A program made the position numbers and the translations under genes. From CAZMRW01 sp964568805 (lineage in GTDB: Bacteria > Pseudomonadota > Gammaproteobacteria > Methylococcales > Methylomonadaceae), in contig CAZMRW010000005.1 in NCBI GenBank assembly GCA_964568805.1, forward strand, positions 26,313-90,312: a stretch of 64,000 nt of DNA. Direction: 5' to 3'. Shown one piece after another: positions 8,422 through 16,968 of this stretch; the first letter of the stretch is position 1, and each line of letters begins with the position of its first letter. Below the pieces are notes generated by a model, which had not been told where the DNA came from, did not search any database, and saw only the letters and a program-made list of their open reading frames with translations.

Positions 8422-9204
8422 TTAAACCGTTAAATAACGCTTGACCAAGCCTTCAGTCAGTTCGCTCATGACGCCGGACGCAATGCTGCGTCCCCTATCC
8501 ATTATAAAGAAACGATCGGCCACTTTGTACGCAAACGGAAGTTTTTGTTCTACCAGCAATACGGTTACCCCCAGTTCATGGTTGATGGCTGCAATCGCTT
8601 CATGCACTTCGTTGCGCAGTTCGGCATCCTCACCCGGCCTGGGCGCCGGTTTACCGCGGCCGCGGTTCAATCGGTAAATCACATCGCCGATTTCGCTAAC
8701 GATATTGGGTTGTATCCCTTCGGTCGGTTCGTCCAGTATCAGCAGCCTGGGCTTCAGCACCAGCGCACGGGCTATCGCCAATTGCTGCTGCTGGCCGCCG
8801 GACAAATCGCCGCCGCGCCGCTTGAGCATCTGTTTCAGAACAGGAAAGATCGCAAATACCTGTTCCGGAATTTTATTGACGCCCTGTTTATGCGCCGCGC
8901 GCAGGCCGGTTTTGAGATTTTCCTCCACCGTCATCAACGGAAAAATTTCCCGCCCCTGCGGCACATAACCGACACCGAGTTCCGCACGCTTTTCTGCCCC
9001 GATGGAAGCAATATCATTGCCTTCGAGTAAAATGGCGCCGCTTCTGACCGGAACCAGGCCCATGATGCTTTTCAGCAAGGTGGTTTTGCCGACACCGTTA
9101 CGGCCCAGCAGACACAGGCAGGAACCGTCCGGCACCTCCAGATTGATATCCCATAACGTGTGGCTTTCGCCGTAATATTGATCCAGTGATTTTATGGTTA
9201 ACAT
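8422..9204 (-). CDS. urtE: UrtE, urea ABC transporter ATPase
   Basis: A 260-residue LivF-type ATPase that powers urea import with UrtD. Walker A GRNGVGKTT, signature LSGGQQQQLAIARAL and Walker B LLILDEPTEGIQP are all present. LDQYYGESHTLWDI at the start is typical of UrtE rather than of amino-acid LivF. It overlaps the urtD stop (ATGA type); a second ATG lies one codon upstream. Confidence 0.95.
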   Translation of the reverse strand: MLTIKSLDQYYGESHTLWDINLEVPDGSCLCLLGRNGVGKTTLLKSIMGLVPVRSGAILLEGNDIASIGAEKRAELGVGYVPQGREIFPLMTVEENLKTGLRAAHKQGVNKIPEQVFAIFPVLKQMLKRRGGDLSGGQQQQLAIARALVLKPRLLILDEPTEGIQPNIVSEIGDVIYRLNRGRGKPAPRPGEDAELRNEVHEAIAAINHELGVTVLLVEQKLPFAYKVADRFFIMDRGRSIASGVMSELTEGLVKRYLTV

Positions 9205-10031
9205 CATCCCCCCAGATAGACCTGAATGACCCGGGGATCATTCTGCACATCGTCCATGCTGCCCTCGGTCAACACCGAGCCTTCGTGCAGCACAGTAATC
9301 TTTCTGGCGATCGACCGAACAAACTCCATATCATGCTCGACCACGATGATCGAATGCTTTCCCTGCAACGACAGCAGTAATTCCGCGGTACGTTCCACTT
9401 CCTGATGAGTCATGCCGGCAACCGGCTCGTCCACCAGCATCACCAGCGGTTCCTGCATCAGCAGCATGCCGATTTCCAGCCATTGCTTCTGCCCATGCGA
9501 CAGGACGCCGGCGCGGCGCTCGCTGAACGGGCTGAGCCCTATCGTTTCCATCGTTTGCCGGATGCTGTCGCGCTGTTCTCCATTCAATTGTGACAACAGG
9601 GTCGTCCAGGCGCCTTTTTCCGCCTTCAACGCCAGTTCCAGGTTTTCAAATACCGTTAATGCATCGAAAATGCTGGGCTTCTGGAATTTGCGGCAAATGC
9701 CGGCTTGGGCAATAGCCGCCTCGTCCATTTTCAGTAAATCGATGGTCTGTCCAAAGAATACGCTGCCTGAGTCCGGGCGGGTTTTGCCGGTAATGACATC
9801 CATCAGCGTCGTTTTACCGGCGCCGTTAGGACCAATCAAACATCGCAACTCGCCGGCATCGATATACAGCGACAGCTTATTGAGCGCCTTAAAGCCGTCG
9901 AAACTGACGCTGACGTCTTCAAGATAGAGAATCGTACCATGCCTAGCGTCAACAACCACACCGTCCGTCGACAGCATTCCCGGTTTGTTGTGTTCGGCGT
10001 CGCCGGGGCCATTCATTACATAATGATTCAT
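9204..10031 (-). CDS. urtD: UrtD, urea ABC transporter ATPase
   Basis: A 275-residue LivG-type ATPase, partner of UrtE. Walker A GPNGAGKTT, a signature-like LSHGQKQWLEIGMLL and Walker B VMLVDEPVAGM are visible. The LSHGQKQWLEIGML form is usual for UrtD. The N-terminal 35 residues before the LYLEDVSVSFDGFKAL start of the fold are variable. The start at 10031 overlaps the urtC stop by 4 bp. Confidence 0.95.
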   Translation of the reverse strand: MNHYVMNGPGDAEHNKPGMLSTDGVVVDARHGTILYLEDVSVSFDGFKALNKLSLYIDAGELRCLIGPNGAGKTTLMDVITGKTRPDSGSVFFGQTIDLLKMDEAAIAQAGICRKFQKPSIFDALTVFENLELALKAEKGAWTTLLSQLNGEQRDSIRQTMETIGLSPFSERRAGVLSHGQKQWLEIGMLLMQEPLVMLVDEPVAGMTHQEVERTAELLLSLQGKHSIIVVEHDMEFVRSIARKITVLHEGSVLTEGSMDDVQNDPRVIQVYLGG

Positions 10032-11116
10032 GATTTTTGCCCATCCGCTTTGCGCAAGATACCGGCGATGCCATCCGGTAAAAGCAAGGTGACCACAATG
10101 AATACGCCGCCCAGGGTAAACAGCCAGATTTCGGGCATCAGGCCGGTCAGGACCGTTTTCGCATAGTTGACGACGACCGCGCCGATGATCGCGCCATAGA
10201 GCGTTGCCCTGCCGCCCATAGCGACCCAGACCACGATCTCCAACGAGTTCAGCGGCGAAAATTCTCCGGGATTGATAATACCCACCTGCGGCACATAAAG
10301 CGCTCCGGCGATTCCTGCGAGCATCGCGGAAAAAACAAACATCCATAATTTGAACATTTCGACGCGGTAGCCCAGAAACCGCACCCGCGGCTCCTGGTCC
10401 CGGATTGCGGTTACCACTCGTCCCAACTTGGTGTTGACCAGCCAGCGGCAGGCTAAAAAAGCAGCGATAAGACTAAGGCCAGACATCATCAACAGCATCG
10501 CACGAACCGATTCCGACTGGATATTGAAGCCTAATATATCCTTGAAATCGGTTAAACCATTATTACCGCCAAAGCCCATTTCGTTCCGGAAAAACGCCAG
10601 CATCAGCGCATAGGTCAAGGCCTGAGTCATGATCGACAAATAGACGCCGGTCACCCGCGATCTGAACGCAAGCCAGCCGAAAACAAAGGCCAAGAGTCCA
10701 GGAACGAGCAAAATCATCAGCATCGCGAAGCCGAAGTGATCGAAGCCCAGCCAGTACCAGGGCAATTCCTTCCAGTTGAGGAATACCATAAAATCGGGCA
10801 GCAGCGGATCGCCGTAAACGCCACGGCTGCCGATCTGGCGCATCAAATACATGCCCATTGCATAGCCGCCCAGCGCGAAAAAAGCGCCGTGTCCCAGCGC
10901 CAGAATGCCGGTGTAGCCCCAGACCAGATCGAGGGACAGGCCCAGTAAGGCAAAGGTCATATATTTTCCGAGCAACGATACGGTATAGGTTGAAAAATGC
11001 AGCGGCGATCCTGGAGGAAACAGCAGATTGCACACCGGTATGATCACGGCGACTGCGATCAGAATCAACAATACGGCGGTGGCGACCCTATCGCCACCCA
11101 AACGAAACAATTTCAT
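10028..11116 (-). CDS. urtC: UrtC, urea ABC transporter permease
   Basis: A 362-residue LivM-type permease with eight to ten membrane spans. The segment YTGILALGHGAFFALGGYAMGMYLMR is the conserved permease motif, and the RDQEPRVRFLGYRVEMFKL cytoplasmic loop contacts the ATPases. It pairs with UrtB to make the inner-membrane channel for urea. The start at 11116 is 3 bp after the urtB stop. Confidence 0.95.
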   Translation of the reverse strand: MKLFRLGGDRVATAVLLILIAVAVIIPVCNLLFPPGSPLHFSTYTVSLLGKYMTFALLGLSLDLVWGYTGILALGHGAFFALGGYAMGMYLMRQIGSRGVYGDPLLPDFMVFLNWKELPWYWLGFDHFGFAMLMILLVPGLLAFVFGWLAFRSRVTGVYLSIMTQALTYALMLAFFRNEMGFGGNNGLTDFKDILGFNIQSESVRAMLLMMSGLSLIAAFLACRWLVNTKLGRVVTAIRDQEPRVRFLGYRVEMFKLWMFVFSAMLAGIAGALYVPQVGIINPGEFSPLNSLEIVVWVAMGGRATLYGAIIGAVVVNYAKTVLTGLMPEIWLFTLGGVFIVVTLLLPDGIAGILRKADGQKS

Positions 11117-11119
11117 AGT

Positions 11120-12766
11120 CTAGGCCTCCGCAGCTCGGCCTTTTTGCGGAAACAATCCGCGCGGGCGTTTTTGAATGAACAAAATGATAAATACCAGCAC
11201 CAGGATTTTCGCCAATACCGCACCGGCATAAGGTTCGAGAAATTTGTTGGCAATGCCCAGGGAAAATCCGGCGACCAATGTCCCGAACAGGTTTCCGACT
11301 CCGCCAAATACCACCACCATGAATGAATCGACGATATAGGCCTGACCCAGATTGGGGCCAACATTGGTAATCTGGCTTAACGCCACGCCGGCGACGCCAG
11401 CGATACCGGAACCCAGTCCGAACGTCATGGCGTCGACTCTACCGGTGGGTATGCCCATGGCCCTGGCCATATTGCGGTTCTGCGCCACCGCCCTGACTTC
11501 GAGCCCGAGCCGCGTATGTTTGAGAATCTGCAGCAATACTACGAACACCAGCAGGCAAAAAATCAGGATATAAAATCGGTTCCAGGTCAGCGACAGGAAA
11601 TCATTGAATTGCCAGGAGCCGCTCATCCATTCGGGCGTTGATACACTACGGTTCAATGGCGAAAATATCGAGCGAACCCCCTGTTGCAGTATCAGGCTGA
11701 CGCCGAAAGTCGCCAGCAGCGTCTCCAGCGGTCGGCCGTAAAGAAATCGGATAATGCCGCGTTCGATCGCAATGCCCGCCAAGGCAGCAATCAGAAACGC
11801 TGCCGGTATCGACAGGATCACCGAAATTCCAAGATAATTCGGCATGAGTTGCTGCATGACATACGTCGTATAGGCACCCAGCATCATCAGTTCGCCATGT
11901 GCCATGTTGATAACGCCCATCACCCCGAACGTGATTGCCAAGCCGATTGCCGCCAGCACCAGCACTGCGCCGAGGCTTAATCCGAAGAATATGGTTTCGA
12001 TCGTGCTATACAGGTTCAGCCGAGCATTGATGTTGTTTAATGCCAATGCCGCCATGTTTCTGATCTCGGCATCGGATTCAAGATATTCGCCGTCGGCATC
12101 CTTTTCCACGATTGCCTTGAGACGGTTGACAACGTCCAGGCTGTCAAGATCCTTTAGTGCATCGATCGCTTTAATGCGTACCGCCCTGTCCGCACTGTTC
12201 ATGTCCCGCAATAGAAAAACCACATGTATCGCCTGTTGCACGTCCTCGTCCTGCTCGGTTGCGCTATGGCTTTGCAATAATGCCAGTGATTTTGCATCCG
12301 GATCTTTCGTCATCGCCTTGATCGCTGCCAGACGCAGATCCGGGTCTTCCGAACTCAACTGCAATTGCCCAATGATCTTTCTCAATGCCACTCTGAGCTT
12401 GTTGGTCAGATTAATCTTATCGACGGCCGACCGTTCTGCCTTCCCCAGCGGGTCGCCGCTTGCCGCGTCCGTTATCTGATAGTCTTGTTCCTCCTCCTTC
12501 CCGATGACGACTTTGCCGTCAGGCTTTAGCGCAAACAGCTTACCGTCCAGCAAGGCTTGCAGGACAAGCAGATTGCGAGGATTGTTGATGCTCGCAAGCT
12601 GCGCGATTGCCTGTTCACGCTCCTGCATGGCCCCCTGTTTTAATCCGATTAACACCCCGGTAAAAGCATCCTGAGCCGATATCCCTTCCCCGAAAACGGG
12701 AATTGAAACGATCAGCATCAGCATGGCGAAAAGCTGCCCGTAGCGCTTGCGTGCAATTGCCTTCAT
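11120..12766 (-). CDS. urtB: UrtB, urea ABC transporter permease with long N-terminal periplasmic region
   Basis: A 548-residue LivH-type permease. A signal-like leader (MKAIARKRYGQLFAML...) is followed by about 240 hydrophilic residues with HEAT-like helical pairs (ADRAVRIKAIDALKDLDSLD), then the membrane domain from about residue 260 with GVINMAHGELMMLGAYTTYV. The long front region is a known trait of UrtB in proteobacteria. The ATG at 12766 was chosen because GGGAG lies 7 bases upstream; a longer frame starts at 12820. Two hairpins lie upstream, between it and urtA. Confidence 0.94.
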   Translation of the reverse strand: MKAIARKRYGQLFAMLMLIVSIPVFGEGISAQDAFTGVLIGLKQGAMQEREQAIAQLASINNPRNLLVLQALLDGKLFALKPDGKVVIGKEEEQDYQITDAASGDPLGKAERSAVDKINLTNKLRVALRKIIGQLQLSSEDPDLRLAAIKAMTKDPDAKSLALLQSHSATEQDEDVQQAIHVVFLLRDMNSADRAVRIKAIDALKDLDSLDVVNRLKAIVEKDADGEYLESDAEIRNMAALALNNINARLNLYSTIETIFFGLSLGAVLVLAAIGLAITFGVMGVINMAHGELMMLGAYTTYVMQQLMPNYLGISVILSIPAAFLIAALAGIAIERGIIRFLYGRPLETLLATFGVSLILQQGVRSIFSPLNRSVSTPEWMSGSWQFNDFLSLTWNRFYILIFCLLVFVVLLQILKHTRLGLEVRAVAQNRNMARAMGIPTGRVDAMTFGLGSGIAGVAGVALSQITNVGPNLGQAYIVDSFMVVVFGGVGNLFGTLVAGFSLGIANKFLEPYAGAVLAKILVLVFIILFIQKRPRGLFPQKGRAAEA

Positions 12767-12839
12767 GTCATCTCCCACTATCTGACCGGTCAGGATCGTC
12801 CTGCTCCGCATCTGTTTCAAATCTTAAAGAAATCTTTGT

Positions 12840-12861
12840 GGGCCGTCCGTACGGACGGCCC
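12840..12861 (-). terminator. perfect 22-bp palindrome between urtA and urtB
   Basis: The stretch is its own reverse complement around the centre ccgt/acgg (12850/12851) and would fold as a GC-rich hairpin in the urt transcript. No U-tract follows on the minus strand, so it looks less like a full terminator than an attenuator or an mRNA end-protecting hairpin. Such hairpins commonly follow binding-protein genes so that urtA is made in excess. Confidence 0.55.
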
Positions 12862-12919
12862 CGCCATTCAAATGAACCGCCAAATCAATCCTTCCTGAAT
12901 TTTTCAGCGATTTCCGGCT

Positions 12920-12946
12920 GGAATCGCCGGATTATTCGGCGATTCC
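12920..12946 (-). terminator. hairpin just downstream of urtA
   Basis: Perfect 10-bp stem (ggaatcgccg at 12920-12929, cggcgattcc at 12937-12946) with a 7-nt loop, 17 bp past the urtA stop. No U-run follows in the transcript direction. Probably acts together with the palindrome at 12840-12861. Confidence 0.55.
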
Positions 12947-12962
12947 GAATACCCGTCGACCC

Positions 12963-14285
12963 TTAATAATTCTGTCCTGAGCACTTTTTGGTTTTGGTGT
13001 TGTAATTGCCGCAACTGATCGGCGCCGTCCAGTCGGCGATGATCGGTTTGCTTTCCGGCAGAAAATCCGACCAGGCATCGCCATCAACTACTTTATTGGT
13101 CTGCCATACGGTCAGGAATTGACCGTTGTCCTGAATTTCACCGATGAGCACCGGCTTGCTGATGTGATGATTGGGCAGCATTTTCGATGTGCCGCCGGTC
13201 AAGTTAGGAAATTCCACGCCGATGATCGCTTTCTGCACCGCATCCGGATCGGTGGTGCCCGCTTTTTCGACCGCCTTCACCCACATGTTGAAGCCGATGT
13301 AATGCGCTTCCATCGGATCGTTGGTCACCCGTTTGGGATTCTTGATGAAGTTATGCCATTGCTCGATAAAGGCGGCATTTTTGGTGGTGTCGACGCTCAT
13401 GAAATAGTTCCACGCGGCCAGATGGCCAACCAGGGGTTTGGTATCGATGCCCGACAATTCTTCCTCGCCAACAGAAAAAGCAACGACCGGAATATCTTCC
13501 GCCGATATGCCCTGATTGCCCAGTTCCTTGTAGAATGGAATGTTGGCGTCGCCGTTGATCGTCGACACGACCGCGGTTTTCTTGCCGGCCGAGCCGAATT
13601 TCTTGATATCGGCAACGATGCTTTGCCAATCCGAATGACCGAACGGCGTATAATTGATCATGATGTCCTTCTTGGCGACGCCCTTCGCTTTCAGGTAGGC
13701 CTCAAGAATTTTGTTGGTGGTTCTCGGATAAACATAATCGGTGCCGGCCAGAACCCAGCGTTTCACTTTCAGATCGTTCATCAGATAATCGACCGCCGGA
13801 ATCGCCTGCTGATTCGGCGCCGCGCCGGTATAGAACACGTTCTTCGATGATTCTTCGCCCTCATACTGTACCGGATAGAACAGCAAGCCGTTCAGTTCTT
13901 CGATAACCGGCAGCACCGACTTGCGCGATACCGACGTCCAGCAACCGAAGATCGACGCCACTTTATCCTTGGTCAAGAGTTCACGCGCCTTTTCGGCGAA
14001 CAGCGGCCAGTTCGAGGCCGGATCGACCACGACCGCTTCCAGTTTTTTGCCGAGCAAACCGCCTTTTTTGTTCTGTTCTTCGATCAGCATCAACATGGTG
14101 TCTTTCAAGGTAGTTTCGCTGATCGCCATCGTGCCTGACAAGGAGTGCAGAACACCTACTTTGATGGTTTCTTCTGCTTTCGGAGCGTCTTCGGCTCTCA
14201 GCGCTGACATGCCTGTCGTCAACAACAGAACCGATAGTGCCCCGGATATAGCCAGTTTGCGTAGCGGGATTGATAATTTAATCAT
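12963..14285 (-). CDS. urtA: UrtA, periplasmic urea-binding protein
   Basis: A 440-residue solute-binding protein with a signal peptide cleaved near ALRAEDAP. The mature part begins KVGVLHSLSGTMAISE and has GCWTSVSRKSVLPV, YPVQYEGEESS and GTDYVYPRTTN, all strongly conserved in UrtA. It captures urea (and possibly short amides) for UrtBC. RBS aggag lies 8 bases before the ATG. It follows the porin gene by 27 bp, so the two are probably co-transcribed. Confidence 0.97.
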   Translation of the reverse strand: MIKLSIPLRKLAISGALSVLLLTTGMSALRAEDAPKAEETIKVGVLHSLSGTMAISETTLKDTMLMLIEEQNKKGGLLGKKLEAVVVDPASNWPLFAEKARELLTKDKVASIFGCWTSVSRKSVLPVIEELNGLLFYPVQYEGEESSKNVFYTGAAPNQQAIPAVDYLMNDLKVKRWVLAGTDYVYPRTTNKILEAYLKAKGVAKKDIMINYTPFGHSDWQSIVADIKKFGSAGKKTAVVSTINGDANIPFYKELGNQGISAEDIPVVAFSVGEEELSGIDTKPLVGHLAAWNYFMSVDTTKNAAFIEQWHNFIKNPKRVTNDPMEAHYIGFNMWVKAVEKAGTTDPDAVQKAIIGVEFPNLTGGTSKMLPNHHISKPVLIGEIQDNGQFLTVWQTNKVVDGDAWSDFLPESKPIIADWTAPISCGNYNTKTKKCSGQNY

Positions 14286-14312
14286 AGTGATACTCCTGAT
14301 AATATGTCGATG

Positions 14313-15560
14313 TTAAATCTGCCATTGGAAATTGAGGTTCACTGCATTCACCTGGTCGCCGCTCGCGGTCGTAGAGTAATCCAGGCCTTTGGTCAACAGG
14401 TCGCCGTATTGCCAGCTCAAAGAGACTCTGGCGTTATGGCCGTCGATGACATAATTGACTCCGCCTTCATAAACGTCACGAGTCGAACTGTCGTTAGGAT
14501 CGACATTGACATAGCGGACAAAGGGCTGCACCTGGCCTATCCAAAACTTGTCGGGAAACAGATACATGGCGCTGACATCGTAAGCATTGCCCTCGAACAT
14601 GGAAAATGATGGGGCGCCGCTAGCCTTGGCCGCATCGCGCTCGGCGATGCCAAAACCATCGGAAATGCCGTAATTCTTGTATTCGCCGTTTAAAGTCACC
14701 ACGCCGTTATTGCCTAGTACTTTTTCCATCAGCACATCGACTGCGGTGCCGCGGAAGGTGCCGGGATCGGCTTCGGTACCGGCTCCGTCTTCCTGATACT
14801 GGTTGGAAACGGCCAAGGTCAGGATATCTCCGCCTTTGCCGTAATAGGTGCCCGAGGTGTAATAACCGGGGTTCTTCTCAACTTCCCAAAAGTTGTAAGC
14901 AAAGCGCTGGGCATACAGGACATTGTCGTCGATATTGGCGCCGCCTCGAAGCCCCCGGAAAAAGCCGACGGCATACTGGAAACGCCCGTCGAAAAAGGCG
15001 CCCCAAACCGTGGCGCCGTCGTCACGGCCGAACGAACCGGCGGAGGTGCCGTCGGATTTGATGGTCAGGTTAAAGTCGGCAGGCTCGAACGGCGTGCCGG
15101 AGGAAAAAATGTTGTAAATGGCGCTGTAAAACGGTCCGTTCATTTCCCGCCGTTCTGCCGGCACCAGCATGCGGCCCACCCACAAATTGTACATGGGATC
15201 GACTTCAATTTTGCCGATCGCATCCAGCACCCTGACCTCGCCGCCATTGCTGCACGTCTGGCAATCGGTATTGAATTCAACTTTAAGATATTTATGGATC
15301 TGCCCGTTCAAGTACAGACGAATATTGTCCAGATTGAAGTCGTTGCTCCATTTGTCGCCGCTGATTCCGGCGGCTTCTTCGGTTGCCTTGAAGCTGGTGC
15401 GCAGACCGGCGCCAATGCTGACCCATTTCGTATCATCTATTTTAAAAGTCGCACCGGCGTGAGATATTGGCGCATGCCCGGCTGTTACCGCCGCCAGTGC
15501 AATGGCCGGCAACAGCCCGGTATGCCGCCTGCCGGCGGATTGCTGGTTTGAATCATTCAT
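14313..15560 (-). CDS. outer-membrane porin of the urea operon (FmdC-like)
   Basis: A 415-residue protein with a signal peptide ending near SHAGATFK, then beta-strand-rich sequence with alternating polar and hydrophobic residues, and a C-terminal strand ending NLNFQWQI. This is the pattern of phosphate-selective-porin-like trimeric porins. A CQTC pair at about residue 100 may form a disulfide. Its place as first gene before urtA suggests that it passes urea or short amides across the outer membrane, as proposed for FmdC; the substrate is inference. A strong RBS (gggggc) precedes the ATG. Confidence 0.82.
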   Translation of the reverse strand: MNDSNQQSAGRRHTGLLPAIALAAVTAGHAPISHAGATFKIDDTKWVSIGAGLRTSFKATEEAAGISGDKWSNDFNLDNIRLYLNGQIHKYLKVEFNTDCQTCSNGGEVRVLDAIGKIEVDPMYNLWVGRMLVPAERREMNGPFYSAIYNIFSSGTPFEPADFNLTIKSDGTSAGSFGRDDGATVWGAFFDGRFQYAVGFFRGLRGGANIDDNVLYAQRFAYNFWEVEKNPGYYTSGTYYGKGGDILTLAVSNQYQEDGAGTEADPGTFRGTAVDVLMEKVLGNNGVVTLNGEYKNYGISDGFGIAERDAAKASGAPSFSMFEGNAYDVSAMYLFPDKFWIGQVQPFVRYVNVDPNDSSTRDVYEGGVNYVIDGHNARVSLSWQYGDLLTKGLDYSTTASGDQVNAVNLNFQWQI

Positions 15561-15675
15561 GTTAAGCCCCCTAGATCATTAGCTTGAATGTGGATTAAAC
15601 ATCGGCTGAAAGCAGATGCGGCCATTGTGTCTTGGCTGGGGCTGATTATTCAGATGTAAGAAAATTCGCACAATC

Positions 15676-15703
15676 CGTCATCTGACTGATCAGTCAAATG
15701 ACG
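15676..15703. promoter_or_regulatory. 28-bp dyad between porin/urea operon and divergent gene
   Basis: Core tgactgatcagtca (15683-15696) is a perfect 14-bp palindrome. Outside it, cgtcat (15676-15681) and atgacg (15698-15703) continue the symmetry, with a single mismatch between core and arms. It lies about 115 bp before the porin start and 60 bp before the divergent gene, in the only gap that can hold the urea-operon promoter. It has no U-tract, so an operator is more likely than a terminator. Confidence 0.55.
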
Positions 15704-15764
15704 TATATCCAGAAGGAAGGAACTTTCTTAAAGTGGAGCGCAACAACAACCGGATACCGTTTTT

Positions 15765-16547
15765 ATGAATAAGCTGTCGCCAACCCGCTCTCCGACTCGT
15801 GTGTTAACGATTTTAATTGGCTTGTTCGCCATGCTCCCGTGCTCGCGGGCGCTTGCGCAACAACCCTCCATCGGTTTCGGCAAGACCGCGGTTACCGGTA
15901 TCGAATTCAGGATTGCCGATGACAATCTCGATCAATTCGGTTTTACCCTGCCCATTGCAACGATGACGACCCGGGTTATTGACAATCTGGCGGGATGGCA
16001 TTATCCGGTCAGGACCGCCTCGGCCAAACCCACTTCGCATACGTTGCAAGCGCATATCGGTCAACAAACCCATCAGGAAACGCCGGTCGGATTCTCATTC
16101 AGTTCGGGCAATTCCGATCCGCGCTCCCCTGAATTTCAAAAGGCCGACGTCATCTCCATTACCTGTAGCCTGACAGCCAATAACAACTCGCAACAATCCG
16201 TGACGCAGATCATGGATTTCAGCGCCGGCCCCATGATGGACGCCGCTAAAAATAGCTCGGATCAGGCAAAAACCATAAACCTGTTAATCGAGCACATGAG
16301 TACGGTATGTTTTAATCTGTTGGATGATCTGGATCTGGAGGTTTCAAGCAATCCGGCCGGCAAGCCTGTTTCGAAACCCGGCTGGATGCCGGAAATACGG
16401 ATCGAAATCGAGGAACCGCCCGCTAAAGAAACAGACCGCCCCGATACTGAAAAGGAGCCCGCCAAGGACAGCGAAGGCCGGAAACAGATCACTATTCATA
16501 ACCAGGGAACACCGGTCATTCTGAAATTAGGCCACGACAGGCTATAG
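15765..16547 (+). CDS. secreted protein of unknown function
   Basis: A 260-residue protein with an N-terminal hydrophobic leader ending near SRALAQQ, so probably periplasmic. The rest is hydrophilic, with a proline- and charge-rich stretch (EEPPAKETDRPDTEKEPAKDSE, cited in part) near residues 215-235, likely an unfolded linker. No catalytic motif or known fold was recognised. It is divergent from the urea operon and shares its promoter gap, so it may be co-regulated; no function is proposed. Upstream ribosome site is weak. Confidence 0.7.
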   Translation: MNKLSPTRSPTRVLTILIGLFAMLPCSRALAQQPSIGFGKTAVTGIEFRIADDNLDQFGFTLPIATMTTRVIDNLAGWHYPVRTASAKPTSHTLQAHIGQQTHQETPVGFSFSSGNSDPRSPEFQKADVISITCSLTANNNSQQSVTQIMDFSAGPMMDAAKNSSDQAKTINLLIEHMSTVCFNLLDDLDLEVSSNPAGKPVSKPGWMPEIRIEIEEPPAKETDRPDTEKEPAKDSEGRKQITIHNQGTPVILKLGHDRL

Positions 16548-16632
16548 CCGGTTGCCTGCTGCGGAGACATAAATCTTTATCTGACAATGAGAAAGCGTTA
16601 TTCTTTTATCCTGAAAAGAGCAGTTGGCATGT

Positions 16633-16682
16633 GTTGCAGAGCGTTCGTGCTGAGCTAAGTCGAAGCATGAACACTCTGCAAC
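16633..16682. repeat. REP-like hairpin 1
   Basis: gttgcagag (16633-16641) pairs perfectly with ctctgcaac (16674-16682). The interior holds ttcgtgctgagctaagtcgaa, the kind of imperfect palindrome seen in REP elements. Paired closely with the second hairpin. Confidence 0.65.
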
Positions 16683-16701
16683 GCATTCACCTTATCGGTG
16701 A

Positions 16702-16757
16702 ATCCCAAAATCCCGTCCACCCTTCGACGGGGCTCAGGGCGAACGGGATTTTGGGAT
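16702..16757. repeat. REP-like hairpin 2
   Basis: atcccaaaatcccgt (16702-16716) pairs perfectly over 15 bp with acgggattttgggat (16743-16757). The loop contains cccttcgacggggctcaggg, a motif typical of dispersed REP repeats. The two hairpins together look like a small BIME-type unit. Confidence 0.7.
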
Positions 16758-16968
16758 GCTCAATCGCTCTTTTTAGGTTTATTGGCTACAGCGTGAGACT
16801 AGCGAAATTAAGCCATCCTATCGATTGATTGCCGGGAGCACGGTGGCATTACTGTCCCTGTATTTTCAATCGTTAGCGGACTGATTGCCGAAACAAATAC
16901 CTCGGTAGCGTCCCTCTGCGCGCTGCGAGATGAACCCTTACTACTCCCTTTGCCGCTATTCCTGATTT

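Larger units (their letters stand above)
16548..16968. other. 421-bp intergenic region carrying two palindromic repeats
   Basis: No gene is supported here. The region holds the two hairpin-forming repeats listed separately and the promoter area of the sensor kinase. An open frame across 16631-16828 runs straight through the hairpins and has no protein-like features. Confidence 0.6.

Noticed and set aside
15561..15764. Sigma-54 promoter in front of the urea operon
   Set aside because: No GG-N10-GC pair with acceptable flanking bases was found on the minus strand in this gap.
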